Assembly: GCA_905221605.1 (NCBI GenBank)
Contig: CAJNDS010002159.1
Location: 519,501-583,500 of the forward strand
Origin: Symbiodinium natans
Lineage: Eukaryota > Sar > Dinophyceae > Suessiales > Symbiodiniaceae
Reading direction: 5' to 3'
Length of the DNA stretch: 64,000 nt
Both the position numbers and the translations under genes were made by a program. The notes beneath the pieces were generated by a model, which had not been told where the DNA came from, did no database searches, and worked only from the letters and a program-made list of their open reading frames with translations. Positions 41,701-51,428 of this stretch are shown here, piece by piece. The first letter of the stretch is position 1; each line of letters begins with the position of its first letter.

Positions 41701-41808
41701 GTACAACTGTTCAGTTGACATCCTTCAAGACCCTAAACCCTAAACCCTAAACCCTATTTCCTAAACCCTAAACCCTAAACCTTCAAGACCCTTAACTTGA
41801 CCCTTAAC

Positions 41809-41909
41809 TTGGGATGTTCCCCCTGATACTAACAGTCCTTCATAGGGATTATAGTACCCCCTAATATAATCCGTACTAAGGACTGTTAGTATAAGGGGGA
41901 ACATCCCAA
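41809..41909. mobile_element. MITE-like element, family A, copy 2
   Basis: A 101-base palindrome: TTGGGATGTTCCCCCTGATA at the left, TATAAGGGGGAACATCCCAA at the right, with internal AACAGTCCTTCATAGGGATT and its complement. It is inserted between CCCTTAACTT and CCCTAAA repeats. Confidence 0.85.
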
Positions 41910-42544
41910 CCCTAAACCCTAAGCCCTAAACCCTAAACCCTAAACCCTAAACCCGAAACCCTTCGGGCGTCGGATGTGTACGCAGATCCTGCGAAGAGAA
42001 ACGACGTTCTGGTAGCTTGGGGAAGGGTCCCTACCCCAAGCCCCGAGCCGCAACGACAGACAGCGACAACAAAGCAAACTGCCACAGTGTTTGGGGTTTA
42101 GGGTTTAGGGTTTGGGGTTTAGGGTTTAGGGTTTAGGGTTTAGGGTTCGGGTTCAATCAGAGTGTAGGGCCTCGAGGTCTCTTAGTGGTTGGGCTGTTGA
42201 GGGTTTGGAGTAGCCCCGAAATAAAGCCTAAATAAACCCGGAATTCCCTTACAGGGTTTAGGGTTTAGGGTTTAGGGTTAAGGGTTTAGGGGAGCCTAAG
42301 TAACCCCTGAATTCCCTTACAAGGGTCCCTGCGTTGGTCCCTTGATACTCGGACCCCTGAGGACGTAACCCCCTAACAGGTTCTCTGAGTATACGCCGCA
42401 AGTGGCCCTTATATTCCCTTAAGAGGATCTGTAACAAGGCAACATCCTTAAAGGGCCATGTTTCACTTACCCTAAACCCTAAACCCTGAACCCTAACGAT
42501 AACCCGGTGTGCGACCTCAGCGATCAAGGCTCTTCCTTGCAGAG

Positions 42545-42580
42545 ACGGCCGGTGACGTCGGGGCCTCGCTGTTTTGGGCA
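42545..42580 (+). CDS. candidate short exon
   Basis: Acceptor CTTGCAGAG|ACG (or two bases earlier) and donor GGGCA|GTTTGG. It reads TAGDVGASLFWA. Weak, kept because of the TTCCTTGCAG tract. Confidence 0.3.
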
Positions 42581-42804
42581 GTTTGGTTTTTAGGGTTTCC
42601 CGACTCCAGTCAGGGTCTCCTTAGGGTTGAGGGTTTAGGGTTTGAGGATTCAGGGTTCAGGGTTCAGGGTTTAGGGTTTAGGGTTTAGGGTTTAGGGTTT
42701 AGGGTTTCAGGGGTGTTTGAGGTTGGCACCCTACCTTCCTGGAGTGCCCTAAACCCTAAACCCTTCCTGAAGCCCTGAAGGCCCGAAACCTGAAACCCAA
42801 GACC

Positions 42805-42843
<39 letters not shown>

Positions 42844-42974
42844 ACCCTAAACCCTAAACCCTAAACCCCAAACCCCAAACCCCAAACCCTAAACCCTAAA
42901 CCCTAAACCCTAAACCCTTCCTAAAGCCCTGTAGGCTCTAACCTCAAACCCTGAGCTCCGCCAAATGCCCGAAG

Positions 42975-43025
42975 GCAGCAGCCTCGCTCAAGCCGGAGAC
43001 CGCAGATGAAGAGGCGCCAGTGAAG
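42975..43025 (+). CDS. candidate internal exon, acidic
   Basis: Acceptor GCCCGAAG|GCA and donor GTGAAG|GTTCAGG. It has 17 whole codons, AAASLKPETADEEAPVK. Followed by TTTAGGG units. Confidence 0.5.
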
Positions 43026-43234
43026 GTTCAGGGTTTAGGGTTTAGGGTTTTGGGTTTTGGGTTTAGGATTTAGGGTTTAGGGTTTAGGGTTTGGGGTTTA
43101 GGGTTTGGGGGGTTAGGGTTTAGGGCTTAGGGCTTGGGTCTTAGGGCTTAGGGCTCAGGGTTTAGGGCTTGGAGGGTTTGGAGGGATTTGGGGTTCAGGA
43201 TGTAGGTCTTAGGGCTAGGAAGCCCTCAGCCCAG

Positions 43235-43274
43235 GCCTTGTCGCAACTAACAGAGCGTCAGGCACTGAGACAGG
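43235..43274 (+). CDS. candidate internal exon
   Basis: Acceptor CAGCCCAG|GCC and donor ACAGG|GTTTAGGG. It reads ALSQLTERQALRQ plus one base, completed by exon 43736. The donor is a telomere-type unit. Confidence 0.5.
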
Positions 43275-43735
43275 GTTTAGGGTTTAGGGTTTTGGGTTTT
43301 GGGTTTTGGGTTTTGGGTTTAGGGACCAGAGTGGGCCCTTGGTTTCTTTTTGTTGGTGGTTTTTTTGAGGGGGGGTCGATGCCCTTGGGGTTTGGGGAGG
43401 TCGATGCCTTTTGCAGGGTTTAGGGTTTGGGGTTTTGGGTTTGGGGTTTTGGGACCCTGTTTGTTCCTCCTGCACACCTGTCAACCCTAAACACTCACCT
43501 AAACCCTGGGACCTAGACCTAGGTGCGGGGGTCCGCTGAGGAAGGGGGTCTCGCGCAGCCGAACCCATGGACCCTAGAGTTTAGGGCTCAGCGCTTAGGA
43601 CTTAGAGCTGTAAAGCTGCCAATGCCGCCTTGAGACCTTTCAATGATCTATGGGTGCAGTTTCAGGCTTTCGGTCTTAGGGCCGTGTTGTGTCAGGTATC
43701 TAAACCCTGAACCCTACACCCCTGAAACTAAGCAG

Positions 43736-43841
43736 CTCCCTCCGCCGCGCACAAAGGAACCCAAGAGTTCGCCCCCGCCCTGGAATCAATGCGCTCCTTG
43801 GCCACGGCCTCAGGCTTCAGGATTACCCAGAGGGCATGGGG
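43736..43841 (+). CDS. candidate internal exon
   Basis: Acceptor ACTAAGCAG|CT, entering in phase 2 as required by the exon at 43235, and donor GCATGG|GGGTTT region. It reads PSAAHKGTQEFAPALESMRS and then LATASGFRITQRAW. The joined phase is the reason for choosing this frame over a Pro-rich alternative. Confidence 0.5.
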
Positions 43842-44110
43842 GTTTAGGGCTTTTAGGGTTTAATGGGTTTTTTGGTTTAGCGTTTAGGGTTTATGGGGTG
43901 TATAGGGTTGAAAGGGTTTAGGGTTTATAGGGTTTAGGGTTTCGGGTTAAGGGTTCATTTGGATTCTCTCGCTTTATGACTCTCTGAGCCACAATTTGGT
44001 TTAGGGAGAAGGCCCTACTGCCCCCTAGACCACACCTTGAGCCACTCTGAGACCCTCGGCCCAATACTCGAAACCCCAGGGTTTAGGGTTTAGGGTTGAG
44101 GGTTTAGGAT

Positions 44111-44306
44111 TTAGGGTAGTTTCATGGGCACTGAATATGGTCCCTTACCTCCTTTAAGAGGTTCTGAAGTATGGGCCCTTGAATTTTAGAGGGTATACAA
44201 GGGGTATATAAGGCGTCCCTTTTAGGGGCCCATACTAAGGACCCTAAACCCTAAACCCTGAACCCTAAACCCTAAACCCTAAACCGGGACTATGTAACTA
44301 CCCTAA
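44111..44306. mobile_element. MITE-like element, family C, copy 2
   Basis: Ends TTAGGGTAGTTTCATGGGCA and ACTATGTAACTACCCTAA. The interior shares TCTGAAGTATGGGCCCTTG with the fragment at 36695-36725, and carries a CCCTAAA array (44240-44286). Confidence 0.65.
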
Positions 44307-44429
44307 GAACCCTTTCTTTTGGGGTTCTTAAGGGAGGGGGAATTCAAGAAAGGGTGCCTGTCAACCTTGGGTTACACACACACACCCCTTGAACACCCCA
44401 AATCCTAGACCCTAAACCCTAAACCCTAC

Positions 44430-44545
44430 ACCCTACACCCTAAACCCTAAACCCTAAACCCTAAACCCTAAACCCTAAACCCTAAACCCTAAACCCTAAA
44501 CCCTAAACCTAGACCCTAAACCCTAAACCCTAAACCCTATAAGAA
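44430..44545 (+). repeat. CCCTAAA array
   Basis: About 15 units with a CCCTAGA variant. No exon was recognised within 300 bases downstream. Confidence 0.9.
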
Positions 44546-44951
44546 ACATCTAAAGCTTACAAGCTCCCCGAAAGCCCTAAGGGCCCAATCTTCGGCATCC
44601 AGGGTTCAGGGCTTGGTTCGAGGGTTTCGGGTTTACAGTGCTTGCGAGGCCGCTAGGGCTTCGAGCTTCTGAAGTTTAGGGTTTTGGGGCTTCAAAGCCT
44701 CAGCTTTCATGAGGGTTCAGGAGCTAAAGGGGGGACCCTTGTAAGGGACCTGGTTATTTAGGGGCCACTTAGGTATATAGGGACTGTACAAGGTATGCAA
44801 AGGGGTGATATAGGGGAATAAGATTAAGGGTCCCTTCTTGCGGTCCCTCCCTTTACCCCTTAATATTTCCCTGAACCCAAAACCCCAAACCCAAACCCCA
44901 AACCCCAAACCCCAAACCCCAAACCCTAAACCCTTCAGCTGATGGTCTCAG

Positions 44952-45044
44952 TGCCGAGCATTGGAGGCCGTTGATCGCGATGTCTTCGCGCACCTGGCCG
45001 ACGAGCTTGTGGAAGAGCACTGTGAGGCCGAACACTTCAACGAG
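44952..45044 (+). CDS. candidate internal exon, acidic helical
   Basis: Acceptor GGTCTCAG|TGC (alternative CTTCAG at 44938) and donor AACGAG|GTTGAA. It has 31 whole codons, CRALEAVDRDVFAHLADELV then EEHCEAEHFNE. Preceded by CCCAAA repeats and followed by TTTAGGG. Strong coding signal. Confidence 0.6.
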
Positions 45045-45320
45045 GTTGAAATTTAGGGTTTAGGGTTTAGGTTTCGGGTTGTGTAGCGGCATGTGGGTAG
45101 GTGCTGGCGTATTCTTGTTTCAGGGGTGTTCGGCTGTTGTTGGGGCGGGGGAGGGGGTTGCCCCCAATGACGACACCCCTTTACTCTACCACCCTTCACT
45201 CCGAATCCAACAGGCAAAACAGTACCAAAGTACTTCCCAGCCCCACCCCACCCTCCCACCCCCTGAACCCTAAACTCCCCCCCCATGGCACCCCCCAATG
45301 CTGGCACTCTCCACATCCAG

Positions 45321-45359
45321 GCCCACGAGTCCGAGAGTGAAGCCAGCGACCTGAACAAG
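45321..45359 (+). CDS. candidate short exon with GC donor
   Basis: Acceptor CTCCACATCCAG|GCC and donor AACAAG|GCTAGGG. It has 13 codons, AHESESEASDLNK. Phase 0 at both ends, matching the exon at 44952. Confidence 0.5.
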
Positions 45360-45766
45360 GCTAGGGTGTAGGGTTTAGGGCTTAGGGTTTTGGCTTTAGG
45401 GGGTTCAGGCTTTAGGGTTTAAGTTGTTGCTCAGGGCATGAATTCTTTTAAGGGCTCTTCAGGTTTTGGGGAGTTTGGCTTGAGGGTTGAGGGGTCTGGC
45501 GCCCTAAAACCCTATACCCTAAACCCTGAAGGTCTTAGGGTCTTGTGGTTGAGAGTTCAGGGTTTAGGGTCTTGTCTATGGGGTTCTTAAGGGAGGGTTG
45601 GTTCCAGGGGGTGTAGGTACCTAGGAAACTTTAGGGAAGCTTAGGGAGCCTTAGGGAGTAGTGGGGAGTCGAAGGGAACCTAGGTTACATACCCCCTTGG
45701 ACCCCCCTCCCTGAAGAACACCATAGTGGTCTTGTAGTGTTTTTTGGGAACCCTAAACCCTAAACC

Positions 45767-45812
<46 letters not shown>

Positions 45813-46110
45813 AACCCTAAACCCGAAACCGTCTGGGGTCTGTTGAAGTTCATGCCATCTTCAGCGTGTCTTTCAAGACTCCTCTTGAGTGAAACTGCAA
45901 GTCACCATCCTGCCTTGAAGGGATGGTTTAGGGGTTTTCGGTTCAAAAGGGTTTAGAGCAAATAAAATTTGATGTAGGGGTTTAGAGCTTGAAGCTCTCC
46001 ACCCTAAACCCGAAACCCTAGCCCTAAACCCTAAACCCTAAACCCTAAACCCTGAACTCTGAAAGCCCTAAACCCTAAACCCTAAACCCTAAACCCTAAA
46101 AGCCCACGAG
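45360..46110. other. intronic or intergenic, no exon placed
   Basis: Contains telomere-type words in both senses, a CCCTCAA block (45760-45810) and, at about 45600-45690, an inverted copy of the family F repeat of 35665. Confidence 0.5.
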
Positions 46111-46116
46111 TTGAAG

Positions 46117-46203
46117 GAGCTCGTCGGCAAAAAGAACGAGCCTGCGCCAGTAGCGGGGGACCTGGCATGCACCGGGGCCCGAGGGCGGGGGTTCCCTCGC
46201 TTT
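46117..46203 (+). CDS. candidate internal exon, basic
   Basis: Acceptor CGAGTTGAAG|GAG and a candidate donor CGCTTT|GTGTAG. It has 29 codons, ELVGKKNEPAPVAGDLACTG then ARGRGFPRF. CCCTAAA lies before and TTTAGGG after. Confidence 0.5.
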
Positions 46204-46777
46204 GTGTAGGGTTTAGGGTTTAGGGTTTGGGGTTTAGGGTTTCGGGTTTCGGGTTTAGGGTTTAGGGTCTAGGGTCTAGGGTCTAGGGTTTAGGGCTTCA
46301 GTATTCAGGTTCGAGAGCTGAGGGTTTTAGGGCTTAGAGATGAATCTGCGTAAAGCCGAATAGAGGCAGAGGTGGCTCTTCCTAAGGTGCTCTTGGGGTC
46401 TAAAGCTTCGGTCGCTTCCCTAAACCATAAACCCCAAAACCTAACCCTAAACCCTAAACCCTAAACCCTAAACCCTAAACCCTAGGCTTTGGGGCTTTAT
46501 AGGATCTTGGGGCTTAAGTCGCGAAGATGCCAGGAGGACCTTTTCACCCCTGCGTACTTGCCATGAATAGGGATTAGGGTTTAGCGTTTAGGGTTTTGGC
46601 CCCTCCGTTACTGGTTTCATCCAGGCCTGGGCTTCGGGGAATCCTTGAAGGAAGTTGCAGGGTAGGTGCTTAACGTGTATCGTTTAGGGTCTGTAGGGTC
46701 TTTAGGGTCTTGAGGGTCTTTAGGGTCTTTAGGGTTTATCGTTTCGGGTCTTTGGGGTGATGATTCACCTGCACCAG

Positions 46778-46825
46778 GTGCTGCCCCCTGGATGGCGCAT
46801 GGAGTGGGTGAAGCGCAAGAAGAAG
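46778..46825 (+). CDS. MBD/TAM-like domain, N-terminal half
   Basis: Acceptor CTGCACCAG|GTG. It reads VLPPGWRMEWVKRKKK, then either a GA donor (AAG|GATACC) or further Pro-rich codons. The (L)PPGW.....KRK start is that of methyl-CpG-binding/TAM domains, whose second half (YxDPxGxxxRN) appears in exon 47487-47558. Nuclear chromatin reader is an inference. Confidence 0.5.
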
Positions 46826-46917
46826 GATACCCCACCACCACCCTTCTCCCTGCCTTCTTCCCACTCACTTCCCGATGGGGACCCTAAACCTAAACCCTAA
46901 ACCCTTAAACCCTTAAA

Positions 46918-46950
<33 letters not shown>

Positions 46951-47486
46951 TGGAGATCGACAGGCAGGCCGGCAGGCAGACAGATGGAGATGAAGAGGTG
47001 CTAGAGTTCAGAGATTAAAAGTTGTCCCATGGCTGCGTGCTGCCGAATACACCTTGTAAGCCCTAATCTAGCATAAGCCTTAACCCTAGCCCTAAACCCT
47101 AAACCCTAAACCCTAAGCCCTAAATGGTTGAAGGTCTCTTCCTGGGATCCCTGACCTGAGGGTGCTTTCGGGGGCTGGTGCTCGAGGATTGCGTTACGTA
47201 GGTCCGAGGAGAGTTGCTAACACCCTGGGATGAGCACAAGGATCTGCAGCAAGGGTTTCGGTTTTGGGCAGGAGTTTAGGGTTTACGGACATAATCGGGC
47301 ATTTAGGGTGATGATTTGGGGCTAAGTGTGCTTCGAGATGTTTGTAGGGCGGGAAAGGGTCGAGGGCTGAGGCGATGTTGCTTGCGGCTCTCAACCACCG
47401 AAACACGAATCGCACATCCCAAATCCAGAAACTGAACTCCAAACCCCCAGAAGCCCTACACCCTAAACACTAAACCCTAAACCCAG

Positions 47487-47558
47487 CAAGCCGACGCCCA
47501 ACAGGAGATGCGCGAGTTCGTCGACCCGAAGGGCAATCGCTACCGGAACGTGAGGGAG
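47487..47558 (+). CDS. MBD/TAM-like domain, C-terminal half
   Basis: Acceptor AAACCCAG|CAA and donor either CGGAAC|GTGAGG or 9 bases later AGGGAG|GTGGGG. It reads QADAQQEMREFVDPKGNRYR then NVRE. The FVDPKGNRYRNVREV segment matches the Y.(D/S)P.G...RS..EV strand-turn-helix of MBD/TAM folds. Joins exon 46778-46825 in phase 0. Confidence 0.55.
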
Positions 47559-47688
47559 GTGGGGGGACTCGGGGGTGCACCGTAAGATTGGGATTCAGGG
47601 TTTAGGGTTTTGGGGTTTAGGGTTTAGGGTTTAGGGCTTAGGGTTTACAGCTTTAGGCTTTAGGGTTTAGGGCAAGTTTAGGGTTTTG

Positions 47689-47828
47689 GGGTTTTGGGGT
47701 TTTGGGGTTTTGGGGTTTTGGGGTTTTGGGGTTTTGGGGTTTTGGGGTTTTGGGGTTTTGGGGTTTTGGGGTTTTGGGGTTTTGGGGTTTGGAGGTTTTG
47801 GGGTTTTGGGGTTTTGGGGTTTTGGGGT
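47689..47828 (+). repeat. TTTTGGGG array
   Basis: About 17 tandem 8-base GGGGTTTT units with one GGAGG interruption. The unit equals the hypotrich ciliate telomere repeat but is here a homogenised variant of the local TTTAGGG. Confidence 0.95.
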
Positions 47829-48072
47829 TTAGTAGGGGATCCGAAGTATGGGTCCTTAGTTTGGGTCCCTGGTTACGCTACTGTGATATAGGCCCATACT
47901 TCACCCCCGTTAAACAAGAGTAACGACCATAATACGGGCCCATGGTTCCAGCCTTAGATTAGGGTTTTGGGTTTTGGGGTTTTGGGATTAAGGATTGGGC
48001 TTCTTCCGGTAGATTCTTGCTACGGCTTTGGGGGGCCCTAAACCCTAAACCCTAAACCCCTCCGCCCAAAAG

Positions 48073-48218
48073 GGCCAAATTGTGGCCACAAACCCTCCGG
48101 CACCGACGACCACCGTGTGGATGACACTCGGTCTGATCACGCGGGGGTCCTCTGTCTCTGCCCGACCTGCTCTACCAGATGCCACATCTCGCCGGAGGGG
48201 CTGGCCGAGCTCTGCAGG
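48073..48218 (+). CDS. exon: Cys-rich, zinc-finger-like
   Basis: Acceptor CCAAAAG|GG region and a GC donor CAGG|GCATCT. It reads PNCGHKPSGTDDHRVDDTRS then DHAGVLCLCPTCSTRCHISP and EGLAELCR. Six Cys and His in a CxCPxCxxxCH cluster suggest zinc binding. Downstream of the MBD-like exons; same gene is an inference. Confidence 0.5.
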
Positions 48219-48259
48219 GCATCTGATCAGAGGATGATATACTTTCAGGGCTGATTCAG

Positions 48260-48367
48260 CTCAGGTCGAAGACAACGAGCGACATCCTGTACGCCAAGAC
48301 CTACGCGAGCGCCCAGTGCTGCGAAAGCCTACACTGGAGGCCCTGCACCAACCACTCTGCACCCTAA
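48260..48367 (+). CDS. candidate terminal exon with stop
   Basis: Acceptor GCTGATTCAG|CTC. It reads LRSKTTSDILYAKTYASAQC then CESLHWRPCTNHSAP before TAA at 48365-48367. Phase 0, as left by exon 48073-48218. Cys-rich like its neighbour. Confidence 0.45.
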   Translation, partial: LRSKTTSDILYAKTYASAQCCESLHWRPCTNHSAP

Positions 48368-48589
48368 AAGCCCAAACCCTAAACCCCAAACCCCAAACCC
48401 TAAAACCCCAAACCCTAAACCCCAAACTCGAAATTTCAGGCCTAGCGGCACGGGCCGGCCCCCGCCCCCCAAAGCACGAAACCTTGAACCTTGGCACTGT
48501 CTTCTCTTTCCCGTGTCTTTGTCCTCTCCTTCTCTCTGTCTCTCTTTCTCCTGCCTTCGCCCCCCCTCCCTCCCCCCCCCTCCCCCCCC

Positions 48590-48628
48590 GGCGCGCCCGC
48601 GCGCGCGCGCCGCGCGCGCGCGCGCGCA
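48590..48628. repeat. alternating CG tract
   Basis: About 38 bases of almost pure CGCG (two phase breaks). A strong Z-DNA-forming composition preceded by a pyrimidine run (48500-48585). Confidence 0.9.
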
Positions 48629-48637
48629 CCCGCATCA

Positions 48638-49760
48638 GGAGCATCAGTGGGGTTGGTTTGGGGGCCTTAAAAGCATTCTATGCATGCGTTTTGCCTTCGA
48701 AAAACCTTCAGAAAACGCTGTAAACACGTGTTTTTGGGCTTGGGAAGCCTTTTGGGACCCAGGAAAGGGAGCATCATGAGCATCAGCGGCCTCCCCCAGG
48801 CCATCCAAAACCCCCTTAAACACGCCGATTGTATGTGCTTGAACGCTTGCGTGCCCACGAAACCCCCAAAAGCAAGACCCCGAATGCCCTTAAGGGCATT
48901 CGGGGTCCTGCTGTTCGGGTGTTTTGTAGGCACGAAGCCGTTCGAGCGCGTAAAATGAGCGATTTTAGGGGCGTTTTTACGTGGACCCACAAAACACTCG
49001 GTATTTACGAGGTTTTCTGCTGTTGGAACACCCCCCCAAACCGAGCATCATGAGCATCAGCTGGGTCTCTGGGCCGTGGGCCCGGACCCCCCCACGAAGC
49101 CCAAGAGAAGCGATGGCTCGATGATGCGCCCGGACCCCGCGCATCAGCAGCATCAGCAGACCCCCCCCCGGACGTGGGTTTCGATGATGCGCACTTTGGG
49201 GGCGGGTCAAGGGCAACAGGGGTGGGGGTCGGAGGCACGCGTGAAAAACCTCATAAAAACACGGTATTTACGGTGATTTCAGCGTTTTTCAGCGTTTTTT
49301 ATTGCCTTGGGCCCGCGGGCCAGGGCTGCTGATGCTCATGATGCTCGCCTGGTTTTGGGCTTCCGGTACCCCCCCCAAACCTTGAAAAACGTGGTTTCGG
49401 CCTGGCGCGCGCCCCATGTGAAAAGCTAGGGCCGATGATGCGCGCCCGTGAGGGTTTAATGGGGTGCTGCGGGTGTTTTGTGGCCTCGGTTTTTCGTAAA
49501 AACCCATGGTTTTTACGAGGTTTTCGTGCTTTTCGCACCACCGCGTGTTGCGTCCCCTTGGATGCCGTTTTGGAGGCCTCCCGAAGGGCCCCGCGCGAAT
49601 TTGAAGCAATTTTGGGCGGGGTCGGCGGCTCGGGCGCTCGCCCCTTAAAGCTAGCGCTTTAGTGCGACGCGGGCTCCGCCCTGGACCACGGGCGGCGCGG
49701 GGGCCGGATTTAAGAGCCTCCGGCTCAAGCCGCCGACCCCGCTGGAGCATAGTTGAGAGG
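48638..49760. other. GC-rich island without telomere-type repeats
   Basis: Recurring words: GCATCATGAGCATCAGC (48770, 49045; reversed at 49326), GATGATGCGC (49119, 49177, 49433), and GGTATTTACGAGGTTTTC with relatives (48998, 49262, 49508). No convincing exon. It stands out from everything around it by lacking TTTAGGG. Confidence 0.6.
48871..48912. repeat. 42-base palindrome (inner 32 perfect)
   Basis: The left arm GACCCCGAATGCCCTT at 48876-48891 is followed directly by its exact reverse complement to 48907, with no loop. It extends to 48871-48912 with one mismatch. Could be a cruciform, a terminator-like hairpin or a collapsed inverted repeat. Confidence 0.95.
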
Positions 49761-49802
49761 TCTAAACCCGCTCGCATGGTTCGAAGATCATCTGAAACGT
49801 TT

Positions 49803-50036
49803 GGGGGGGGGGGCAGCACCAGCAAGCTCAAGCCAAAAAGATTGGGGGGGGGGGAGGGGGTGGGGGGGGGGGAGGTCGGGGTGGGGAGGTGGGGGTGGGG
49901 GTGGGGGTGGGGGGGGGGGGGGGGGTGGGGGGGGGGGTGGGGGGGGGGGGGCGGGGGTGGGGGGGGGGGGGGGGGGTGGGGGGGTGGGGGGTGGGGGGGG
50001 GTGGGGTGGGGGGGGGCGGGGTGGGGGGGGGGGGGT
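49803..50036 (+). repeat. 230-base G-rich tract
   Basis: Runs of 5-18 G separated by single T, A or C. The six-frame poly-Gly and poly-Pro frames here are artefacts. It is followed at 50089-50110 by a C run and GGGGGGG. Confidence 0.95.
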
Positions 50037-50211
50037 GAGGGCGCCCCTACCCTCCTTGCTGCCGCCTGTTTTACGCTGTGCAGGGCGACCCCCCCCCCCC
50101 CCCCCCCCCCCTTTTTGGGGGGGTAAGGAGGGAAAGAGGAAGGTTTTCACCTCCTTTTCCCATCCAACACGCCGCCAGGGTCGCCGGACCCCAAACCCCA
50201 AACACAAAAAG

Positions 50212-50290
50212 GTGCGCGCCGCCCTCCTGGAGGTCGAGGCAAGGGAGGCGGCCTTGCGCGCCGCGGAGAAGGCCGCCGAGGCCTGCAGGG
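50212..50290 (+). CDS. candidate internal exon, coiled coil
   Basis: Acceptor ACAAAAAG|GTG and donor CAGGG|GTTAGGG. It reads VRAALLEVEAREAALRAAEK then AAEACR plus one base. Ala/Glu/Arg heptads. Followed by TTTAGGG/TTTGGGG units. Confidence 0.55.
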
Positions 50291-50395
50291 GTTAGGGTTT
50301 AGGGTTAGGGTTTAGGGTTTAGGGTTTGGGGTTTGGGGTTTAGGGTTTAGGGTTTAGGGTTTAGGGTTTAGGGTTTAGGGTTTAGGGTTTAGTTT
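50291..50395 (+). repeat. TTTAGGG array
   Basis: About 14 units, the first two TTAGGG (6-mers) and two TTTGGGG. Starts at the donor of exon 50212-50290. Confidence 0.9.
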
Positions 50396-51016
50396 TTCAG
50401 GGTTTCTTAGAAGGTTTAAGGGTCTTTAGGGGTTCAGGGTTTAGGCCAAGGGGCTCAACCACCTCCTGGGGCCCAGCTACATCACGGGCTCCGTGCAACT
50501 CTGAGCTTGACTTGCGCTGCCCCTCGCTGGGAAACCGGGAAACCACACGAAACAACCGGGAAAGCAGCACAAGTGCAAACAGCAACTGCAACTGCAGCAA
50601 CGAAACTGCAGCCAAAGCGACGGCAAACTGCAACAGCAACGAGGAAAAAAAAAAAAAAAAAGAAGCTGCAACACACAAATTACAGCAACGAAACTGCAAA
50701 AGCACACTTGTAGCAACAAGAACTGCAACAACGAAACGAGACTAAGGGGGCTCCAGGGCTCAGGGGTGTTAAGGTTGTGGGGTTCAGGATATAGGTTTTA
50801 GGGGCTTGGGTTACTTATATGTGCTTTTGGGGTTTGTATGGGGTGTATAGGCTGCAGCCTCGTGCTGATGCTCTGAGCCTTCGTCATGGTGGGAGTCGCC
50901 CCTCCTTCAGTCAGATCCTAAGCAAATGGAAAGCTTATGGGTTTAGAGTCTAGGAGGCTCATCTGGGGCGGTTGTAGCCTTCCTGGGCAAGCCCTATAAA
51001 CCCTAAACTGGTGCAG

Positions 51017-51070
51017 GCGCAAGCCCTCATGGCCTCAAAGCGGCGGCAGACCCCAGCGATCGGGATTCAG
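51017..51070 (+). CDS. candidate exon, frame unsure
   Basis: Acceptor CTGGTGCAG|GC. In the phase left by exon 50212-50290 it reads ASPHGLKAAADPSDRDSG; in phase 0 it reads AQALMASKRRQTPAIG. The 3' boundary is not clear. Confidence 0.35.
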
Positions 51071-51345
51071 GGTCGAGATGGGTGTTCCTGGGGTGGGGGA
51101 AGCGGGGGCGGGAGGGGGTGGGGGTGGGGACGGCGGGAGGGAGGGGGGGGGGGGGATTAAAATTCAGGTTTAGGAATGTAGAGTTGAGGGCCGGCCTAGG
51201 CTTACCCCCGAACACTATTCCAAAGCCTGGCTTCTCTGTTTCACCCACATGCGCATGCGGGTGACTCCCCACCTCAATCTTCGAGCCAGTACGCACCACC
51301 AGAACCTGGCAAACAAAGATAGACCCTGCACATATAACTTTGCAC

Positions 51346-51428
51346 TGGTTTAGGGTTTAGGGTTTAGGGTTTAGGGTTTAGGGTTTAGGGTTTAGGGTTT
51401 AGGGTTTAGGGTTTAGGGTTTAGGGTAG
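51346..51428 (+). repeat. TTTAGGG array
   Basis: Eleven to twelve perfect units between unique sequences. Confidence 0.9.

Noticed and set aside
47694-47923. FGVLGFWG repeat protein on the plus strand
   Set aside because: Translation of the TTTTGGGG array.
48261-48644. Arg-rich minus-strand frame
   Set aside because: Translation of the CG-alternating and pyrimidine tracts; no splice context.
49662-50295. Long plus- and minus-strand open frames rich in Gly or Pro
   Set aside because: They run through a G-rich low-complexity tract that is open in most frames; only the short exon at 50212-50290 has splice context.
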